DNA of 64,000 nt, taken from positions 127,239 through 191,238 of the forward strand of contig OMYP01000004.1 in assembly GCA_900315345.1 (NCBI GenBank), read 5' to 3'. This DNA comes from an uncultured Selenomonadales bacterium (GTDB lineage: Bacteria > Bacillota > Negativicutes > Acidaminococcales > Acidaminococcaceae). The notes under the pieces are model-generated. The model saw nothing but the letters and a program-made list of their open reading frames with translations. It was not told where the DNA came from and made no database searches. A program made the position numbers and the translations under genes. Within the stretch, counting starts at the first letter, position 1, and the number at the start of each line of letters is the position of its first letter. Below, piece after piece: positions 59,125 to 64,000 of this stretch.

Positions 59125-59149
59125 AATTTTATTAATCGGAGAATATAGA

Positions 59150-59242
59150 ATGTTTATTTCCCTGCGAGCCGTTACAGGAGTACCTGTACGGCCAGCATTT
59201 TTCGGTTATTATACTTCTTATATTCAGGAGGTAAAGCCTTGA
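59150..59242 (+). CDS. Candidate 30-residue leader peptide, coupled to the zinc-ribbon gene
   Basis: ATG 59150 behind CGGAGA opens a 30-codon frame (MFISLRAVTGVPVRPAFFGY then YTSYIQEVKP) whose TGA overlaps the TTG start of the next gene as TTGA. A hairpin (about 59166-59190, GCCGTTACAGG with CCTGTACGGC) lies inside it. No similarity recognised. The arrangement suggests translational coupling or an attenuating leader; it could equally be a chance frame. Confidence 0.4.
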   Translation: MFISLRAVTGVPVRPAFFGYYTSYIQEVKP

Positions 59243-59454
59243 ATAAAAAGGAAAAAATAGAAGAGAATCCGATCCCGCCGGGCATGCAGGTGGAGTTTAT
59301 CTGTCCCCGTTGCGGCAACCATCTTGCCTGGGCCCTGCCGGAAACCCAGATAAACTGTCCCCGTTGCGGATGCTGGGTCACCAATAAAAACCGCAGGAAG
59401 CCGGAACAGGATCTGATGCTTCCCCTTAATGACGATCAACTGACGTTGTTTTAG
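59239..59454 (+). CDS. Small zinc-ribbon protein
   Basis: A 71-residue protein with one four-cysteine zinc ribbon: CPRCGNHLAW and, 20 residues later, CPRCGCWV. The rest is polar and charged. Family unknown; such proteins bind nucleic acid or act as adaptors. TTG start behind CAGGAGG, overlapping the stop of the upstream leader ORF by three bases. The transaldolase gene follows 50 bases on. Confidence 0.78.
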   Translation: MNKKEKIEENPIPPGMQVEFICPRCGNHLAWALPETQINCPRCGCWVTNKNRRKPEQDLMLPLNDDQLTLF

Positions 59455-59504
59455 TAACACATATTTTAGCAATTATTTTTTGAAGAAGGACAAGGTGAAG
59501 AAAC

Positions 59505-60149
59505 ATGAAAATTTTTATGGACACTGCTAATGTGGAAGAAATTCGGGAATTTGCGGATATGGGTATCGTTTATGGTGTGACTACGAACCCGTCCCTGATT
59601 GCAAAATCAGGACGCACCCAGGCGGAAGTGATCCCGGAAATCTGCAAACTGATTCCCGGGCCGGTCAGCGCGGAGGTCATCAACCAGGACTGTGAAGGCA
59701 TGGTAAAAGAGGCAAGGGAACTGGTGAAGATTGCGGATAATGTGGTAGTTAAGATTCCCTGCATTACAGAAGGACTGAAAGCAGTAAAGATTCTTGCGGC
59801 GGAAGGGATCCGTACCAATGTGACCCTGGTGTTCAGCCTGGGGCAGGCACTGCTGGCGGCCCGGGCCGGCGCGTCCTATGTCAGCCCCTTTATCGGGCGT
59901 TTGGACGATATCGGCCAGGACGGTGTAAAATTAGTAGAAGATATGGTTAAGGTGTTCCGTAATTATCAGTTGCCTACAGAAATTATTGCAGCCAGCGTAC
60001 GTAATATGGAGCATGTTGATAAGGTCATGCTGGCCGGGGCGGATATTGCTACGATTCCCACTAAAGTTCTTCGGGAGCTTATAAAACATGAACTGACGGA
60101 TAAAGGGCTGGCAAAATTTATGGAAGATTACCGGAACAGCCTGAAATAA
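59505..60149 (+). CDS. Fructose-6-phosphate aldolase / transaldolase-like protein
   Basis: A 214-residue class I aldolase of the short transaldolase family (TalC/MipB/FSA). It has [34 protein letters not shown] and the Schiff-base lysine in [11 protein letters not shown], then [19 protein letters not shown] and [14 protein letters not shown]. Short members act either as transaldolase or as fructose-6-phosphate aldolase; the sequence alone does not settle which. AAGGACAAGG precedes the ATG. Confidence 0.93.
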   Translation: MKIFMDTANVEEIREFADMGIVYGVTTNPSLIAKSGRTQAEVIPEICKLIPGPVSAEVINQDCEGMVKEARELVKIADNVVVKIPCITEGLKAVKILAAEGIRTNVTLVFSLGQALLAARAGASYVSPFIGRLDDIGQDGVKLVEDMVKVFRNYQLPTEIIAASVRNMEHVDKVMLAGADIATIPTKVLRELIKHELTDKGLAKFMEDYRNSLK

Positions 60150-60263
60150 AAACTGGCAGGCTGGACAATGGACAGCTGGTCAATTCGCTTGCGTCCGTAT
60201 TACGGGTACTTGCGTCAACTTCTTTTATCAGTATTTTCTTCATAAAATTATCGAGGTTGTTCA

Positions 60264-61499
60264 ATGAAAATGCTTTCGTTATTGAAATTGTCGTCGCGTA
60301 TAGCCGGTGTCCTTGCGGGAATCGGCCTTCTGGGCGGCTTTTTTTCTCCCGCCCATGCAGAGGCGGGCTTTCGGAAGGTGCCTGAAAAATACCAGGATGT
60401 AGATGTGAAAATATTGAGGGGCGGGCCTACTTTGCTGTTTTCGGACAGCCCTGAGATGGTTTATGAAAACGGCATTTTGTATAAAGATACTGTAGAGGGC
60501 GACGGCCGTGTATTTTTTCATCATGTCAATGGCACCAAGGAAAACAAGAAACTGGCAGTACTGGTCCGTCCTGTAGACAGGATGACTACCATAACCTGGG
60601 GATGCAGAGGTATCGGCGATCCGGACAAATCCTATTACATTTCCGCTGTCAAAGGACAGCAGCGGTACTTTAATGAATATAAAAAGTACTGGGAAAAGGC
60701 CCGGAAAAATTCTGCGAAACAACAGGGAAAACTGAAGACCACTCGAAATGACAGGAAAAAGGAAGCGCCGGATTACGGTTTTTATCAGGTGATCCCTGAT
60801 TTACCCGTTACGACCCTTGCCAAGGGAGAATATATGGAAATCCTGACCAGGGAACGTAATATGGAGCATTCCGGGATTCGCCTGAAGCCGGAACAATTGC
60901 TGACCGGCATGTTTGATTTTCATGCCCCCCATCCCGTGGAAATTGTGGTCATGATGTGCAATACCAAAGATAATATTAAATCCTTTTCCCAATCGGCCAG
61001 GGCTCTTCCCATGGATGAGCATCCGTTGCGGGGAACCTACCGGAATTCCGACTTAACGTATATTGTCAGGGAACCGATACAGATGAAATGGTATCAGGAA
61101 AAAGCTTTATGCCTGGCAGGATCTGATGACACGGAATTTTTACAGGGAATTGATGCGATGACGGGCACGGAAACGAAGAATAATGGGAATTATGGTGTGG
61201 TATATCACGTGCTGTACAGTGTAGCAGGGGAGAAACCCTTGAAAATGGGGATCAATCCCTGGGGCGGCGATTTTTACGGAGCCGGAATGCTGATTTCGGA
61301 GGGAAAGACAGAAATAAGTAACATTCCTCATATAGACCGCTATTTCGGAACCGGGTACGAAATTGATGATATTTTTTCGCTATCCCCCAATCATAAAAGG
61401 AAAGACGCGGAGTTTATCTGGTCCCCGCCGGGAGCCTCCAATCTGCCGATACGAATCTTCTGGTCTGTAGATAAACTTGAAAATAATAAAAAGTATTAA
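60264..61499 (+). CDS. Large exported protein of unknown function
   Basis: A 411-residue protein with a signal peptide (helical stretch to ~30, cleavage likely after PAHA, leaving EAGFRKVPEKYQ). I recognise no domain. The mature chain is rich in aromatic and charged residues, has a Lys-rich central linker (ARKNSAKQQGKLKTTRNDRK) and Trp/Gly-rich segments near the end (GINPWGGDFYGAG). It may be a periplasmic or surface beta-rich protein. Standing alone between the aldolase and the Fur-family gene, it gives no context clue. Confidence 0.7.
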   Translation: MKMLSLLKLSSRIAGVLAGIGLLGGFFSPAHAEAGFRKVPEKYQDVDVKILRGGPTLLFSDSPEMVYENGILYKDTVEGDGRVFFHHVNGTKENKKLAVLVRPVDRMTTITWGCRGIGDPDKSYYISAVKGQQRYFNEYKKYWEKARKNSAKQQGKLKTTRNDRKKEAPDYGFYQVIPDLPVTTLAKGEYMEILTRERNMEHSGIRLKPEQLLTGMFDFHAPHPVEIVVMMCNTKDNIKSFSQSARALPMDEHPLRGTYRNSDLTYIVREPIQMKWYQEKALCLAGSDDTEFLQGIDAMTGTETKNNGNYGVVYHVLYSVAGEKPLKMGINPWGGDFYGAGMLISEGKTEISNIPHIDRYFGTGYEIDDIFSLSPNHKRKDAEFIWSPPGASNLPIRIFWSVDKLENNKKY

Positions 61500-61582
61500 T
61501 TATTTTTTCTTCAAATTAAGAATAACCCTTTACAAAGTAAAAAAATATGATACACTTAATCTAAGAAAAGAGATAGCCGAAC

Positions 61583-61600
61583 AATTATAAAAATATAATT
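61583..61600. promoter_or_regulatory. Per/Fur-box-like inverted repeat before the regulator gene
   Basis: AATTATA and TATAATT, 7-bp arms with a 4-base spacer, ~58 bases upstream of the Fur-family start. AT-rich symmetric sites of this kind are bound by PerR/Fur proteins, suggesting autoregulation; the spacing differs from the 7-1-7 consensus. Confidence 0.45.
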
Positions 61601-61657
61601 TGGAGAATTTTTTAAAACAAATCTTTTTAGTAATAAGTATTGATTGGAGGAAGGGCT

Positions 61658-62122
61658 GTGCAGAAGAGGAATACAATTCAACGTCAGTTAGTTATCTCGG
61701 CAGTTCGCTCTTTAAGCAACCATCCTACGGCTGAAGAAGTGTATAACCGGATTGTTCTGGATTACCCGGATATCAGTAAAGGGACAGTCTATCGGAACCT
61801 TAATTCTCTGGTAGACAGCGGGTTGCTTCATCGTGTCTCCGTTCCCAGTTCAGCGGACCGGTATGACCATATGCTGACGAAACACTATCATGTGCAATGC
61901 GTAAAATGCCATAAGTTTATGAATGTGGACGATCTGGATTATTTTCAGGATCTGGATGACAAGATTGCCCAGATGACGGGATTCCGTATGGAAAACCACA
62001 ATATCGTGTTTCAGGGCGTATGTCCGGAATGCCAGATTGAAGAGCTGGAAGCCAAGAAACGGGAAGTGGAGATGGCCAAGACGGAAGGACGGAAGCCGGA
62101 TAAGGTTACGGGTAAGCTTTGA
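61658..62122 (+). CDS. Fur-family metal/peroxide regulator, PerR-like
   Basis: A 154-residue Fur-superfamily repressor. N-terminal winged helix (RNTIQRQLVISAVRSLSNHP, PTAEEVYNRIVLDYPDISKG, TVYRNLNSLVDSGLLHRV), then the dimerisation domain with DRYDHMLTKHYHVQC metal ligands and two CxxC zinc pairs (CVKCHKFMNV and CPECQIEEL). The DHYH-type pattern and short loop favour PerR over Fur, but assignment needs metal-ligand comparison. GTG 61658 follows GGAGGAAGG. The C-terminus has a ~25-residue charged extension. Confidence 0.88.
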   Translation: MQKRNTIQRQLVISAVRSLSNHPTAEEVYNRIVLDYPDISKGTVYRNLNSLVDSGLLHRVSVPSSADRYDHMLTKHYHVQCVKCHKFMNVDDLDYFQDLDDKIAQMTGFRMENHNIVFQGVCPECQIEELEAKKREVEMAKTEGRKPDKVTGKL

Positions 62123-62302
62123 GTGAAGCGGTTGTATACCGGCTTTGTCCAAATGCAGATGTTTACAAATAAAAACAAGTAAGGTATGATAAAGTTGCGG
62201 ATTAGATTCGCAACTTTTTTTATAATTGTTTGAGAATTTTGTTATCGTTTATAAAAACTGATAATAAAGGTCATCATTAAGGGAAAAGACGGAGAAACTA
62301 AA

Positions 62303-63895
62303 GTGGCCATCGGAAAATCAAAACCGGCCGGAAGTAAAAGAGAAGCTGCCGGAAAAAAGAGTATAAAGGTGAATAAGGAATCTGATAAAAGAAATAATAA
62401 AGCAACAGCCGGTGTACGAAAAACGATGCATGAAAAAACGACACTACCTTTCCCTGTGCAGAAAGGTCAGGAAATGGAGTTGGAAATCACCGGTCTCGGC
62501 AGCGCCGGGGAAGGGGTAGGACGATATAAGGATGTGGCAGTGTTTGTTCCCGGGGCATTGCCTGGCGAAACCGTAAGGGTAAGAGCGGATTTTGTGAAGA
62601 AAACCTTTGTGAACGCAGCGCTGTTGGAAATCATCAAAGCATCTCCTGACCGGGTGGAGCCGGTGTGCCCGGTTTATAAAGCATGCGGCGGCTGCCAGTT
62701 GCAGCATCTTTCCTATGAGGCGGAGCTGAAAGAAAAACAGAAGCAGGTGGAAGCGGCGCTTAAGCGAATAGGGCATCTTGATGACATCAGAGTAATGCCA
62801 ACAATTGGTTCTGATTCGCCGCTGTATTATCGGAATAAAATGCAGTTCCCGGTTAGCGACACCAAGGGAAAACTGCAGATAGGGTGCTTCGCCCTGAACA
62901 CCCATCGTGTGATAGACGTGGCGGATTGCTGTATCCAGAAACAAAAGAACAATGAAATTGCCGCAGTTGTGCGGAGCTGGATGAAACAGTTCAAAATCGC
63001 GCCTTACGATGAGGACCAGAGGACCGGTATCGTCCGGCATATTATGGGAAGGGTGGGCGTACATACCGGGGAAATCATGGTCTGCCTTGTAACTGCCCAG
63101 GATAATGTACCCCATCTGAAAGAACTGGCGAAGATGCTGAAGGCTGCGATTCCCGGAGTGAAGAGTGTCGTCCAGAATGTAAACAAACGCAGCACTAATG
63201 TAATTTTAGGGGAAAAAACAAAACTGGTTGCCGGGAATCCTACAATCAAAGATAAGATTGGTCCGCTGAAATTTAACATTTCCGCCCAGTCCTTTTTCCA
63301 GGTGAACAGTGAGCAGGCGGAAAAACTGTACAATACGGCTCTGGATTTTGCAGAGTTAAAAGGATCGGAAACTGTGGTAGACCTGTACTGCGGTACCGGT
63401 ACCATGACCCTGTTCATGGCGCAGAAAGCAAAGCAGGCATTAGGGATCGAAATAGTCCCTTCCGCAATTAGGGATGCCAAAAAGAATGCAGCAGCCAACC
63501 ATATAGATAATGCGGATTTTCTGTTGGGAGACGCGGCGGTGGAAATGCCAAAACTGGCTGCGGATGGATTACGTCCTGACGTGGTGATTCTTGATCCGCC
63601 CCGGGCAGGCTGCGAAGAACGGGTTCTGGCGGCAATCGTGAAAGTGAAGCCGGAACGGGTGGTGTATGTATCCTGTAACCCGGCTACCCTGGCCCGTGAC
63701 CTGGCCTATCTGCATGGTTACGGATTTACTGTGGATAAAGTGCAGCCCTGCGATATGTTCAGCCGCACCCATCATGTTGAGACAGTGGTCTTATTACGTG
63801 GGGAAAAGGTTGACGGGTATGTTAACGTGGATTTGGATGTCGAGAAGTTTGAAGGCAAGGCTGGTGTTGCGACATATACTGAGATAAAGGCCTAG
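62303..63895 (+). CDS. rlmD: 23S rRNA (uracil-5-)-methyltransferase RlmD/RumA, 3' end cut short
   Basis: A ~530-residue m5U methyltransferase. Order: a Lys-rich N-terminal extension (~55 residues), TRAM domain (FPVQKGQEMELEITGLGS), Fe-S cysteines in CPVYKACGGCQLQHL, and the SAM domain with DLYCGTGT, DPPRAGC and the catalytic Cys in YVSCNPATLARD. After HHVETVVLL the chain enters the C-terminal extension common in Firmicutes RlmD (VDLDVEKFEGKAGVATYTEI), which normally continues as KAYVLEKYG-like sequence for ~70 more residues. Here it stops at TAG 63893 and unrelated sequence follows in the same frame. GTG start behind GGAG; an internal ATG at about 62428 is possible. The 3' end of rumA is a known integration hotspot in streptococci. 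Confidence 0.9.
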   Translation: MAIGKSKPAGSKREAAGKKSIKVNKESDKRNNKATAGVRKTMHEKTTLPFPVQKGQEMELEITGLGSAGEGVGRYKDVAVFVPGALPGETVRVRADFVKKTFVNAALLEIIKASPDRVEPVCPVYKACGGCQLQHLSYEAELKEKQKQVEAALKRIGHLDDIRVMPTIGSDSPLYYRNKMQFPVSDTKGKLQIGCFALNTHRVIDVADCCIQKQKNNEIAAVVRSWMKQFKIAPYDEDQRTGIVRHIMGRVGVHTGEIMVCLVTAQDNVPHLKELAKMLKAAIPGVKSVVQNVNKRSTNVILGEKTKLVAGNPTIKDKIGPLKFNISAQSFFQVNSEQAEKLYNTALDFAELKGSETVVDLYCGTGTMTLFMAQKAKQALGIEIVPSAIRDAKKNAAANHIDNADFLLGDAAVEMPKLAADGLRPDVVILDPPRAGCEERVLAAIVKVKPERVVYVSCNPATLARDLAYLHGYGFTVDKVQPCDMFSRTHHVETVVLLRGEKVDGYVNVDLDVEKFEGKAGVATYTEIKA

Positions 63896-64000
63896 GGACA
63901 GCTCTACCAGGCGTTCCCGTTTGAGATTGGGGAGACCAGCGAGGACAGCGACGGGTCAGACCCGAACGTGTCGCTGAAGGTCAGCAACGTGACCCAGGGG
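63896..64000 (+). pseudogene. Phage tail-like (DUF1833-type) gene fragment fused downstream of rlmD
   Basis: The frame that follows the rlmD stop, in the same reading frame, encodes QLYQAFPFEIGETSEDSDGS and then DPNVSLKVSNVTQG, closely resembling the FPFEI...ED...N-V motif of DUF1833 phage tail proteins. There is no start codon or ribosome-binding site between it and rlmD, and codon choice changes abruptly to GC-rich. It runs off the window. It suggests prophage integration or an assembly junction inside rlmD. Confidence 0.5.

Overview
The window reads as a chromosomal segment of a diderm Firmicute, most likely Negativicutes near Acidaminococcaceae (Acidaminococcus or Phascolarctobacterium type). 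This rests on an SLH-domain outer-membrane porin of the OmpM kind, a YadA-type trimeric autotransporter, a Firmicutes-style ylxM-ffh-rpsP-khpA-ylqD-rimM-trmD-rplS order, a T-box leader, HicAB, LrgAB and TRAP uptake genes. Genus assignment is inference. Coding DNA is moderately GC-rich and many spacers are AT-rich.

Region 1 (1-12 kb): end of a uridine phosphorylase, a PrxQ peroxiredoxin and phosphopentomutase (nucleoside salvage), two unrecognised genes, a tRNA cluster (Asp, a broken Phe/Gly chimera, Cys, Leu), an AlkA-like glycosylase, a DEAD-box helicase, a 145-nt extended palindromic element, then smc-ftsY and a DUF554 membrane protein. Region 2 (12-15.8 kb): an 844-residue trimeric autotransporter and a hicAB toxin-antitoxin pair. 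Region 3 (15.8-26 kb): the SRP, ribosome and processing block, ylxM-ffh-rpsP-khpA-ylqD-rimM-trmD, then rplS, lepB, rbgA, rnhB, yraN and comM. Two clusters of a 119-bp repeat sit here, each directly behind a terminator.

Region 4 (26-42 kb): topB, lrgAB, a heterodimeric ABC exporter with a Fur-like box, the hydrogenase maturase hydG, tRNA-Arg, a SIMPL protein, a CCG-domain (HdrB-like) cysteine protein, and a compact three-gene nitrogenase-like operon. That operon has one Fe protein and two component-1-like subunits, keeps the cysteines expected for Fe-S clusters, and appears to lack the NifD cofactor cysteine. It is the best candidate for an undescribed system. Region 5 (42-51 kb): ogt, the SLH porin, a tautomerase with a long charged tail, a lone PTS EIIA, an ACT/UPF0210 pair, nth, a short recQ and a beta-CASP nuclease.

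Region 6 (51-64 kb): a T-box leader (best-fit specifier CUC, leucine) controlling a complete TRAP transporter dctPQM, then typA, sepF, uraA, a coupled leader ORF with a zinc-ribbon protein, a transaldolase-family enzyme, an exported protein of unknown function, a PerR/Fur regulator, and rlmD. The 3' end of rlmD is cut at an in-frame TAG and joined to what looks like a phage tail gene fragment running off the window. No CRISPR array, rRNA or complete insertion sequence was seen.
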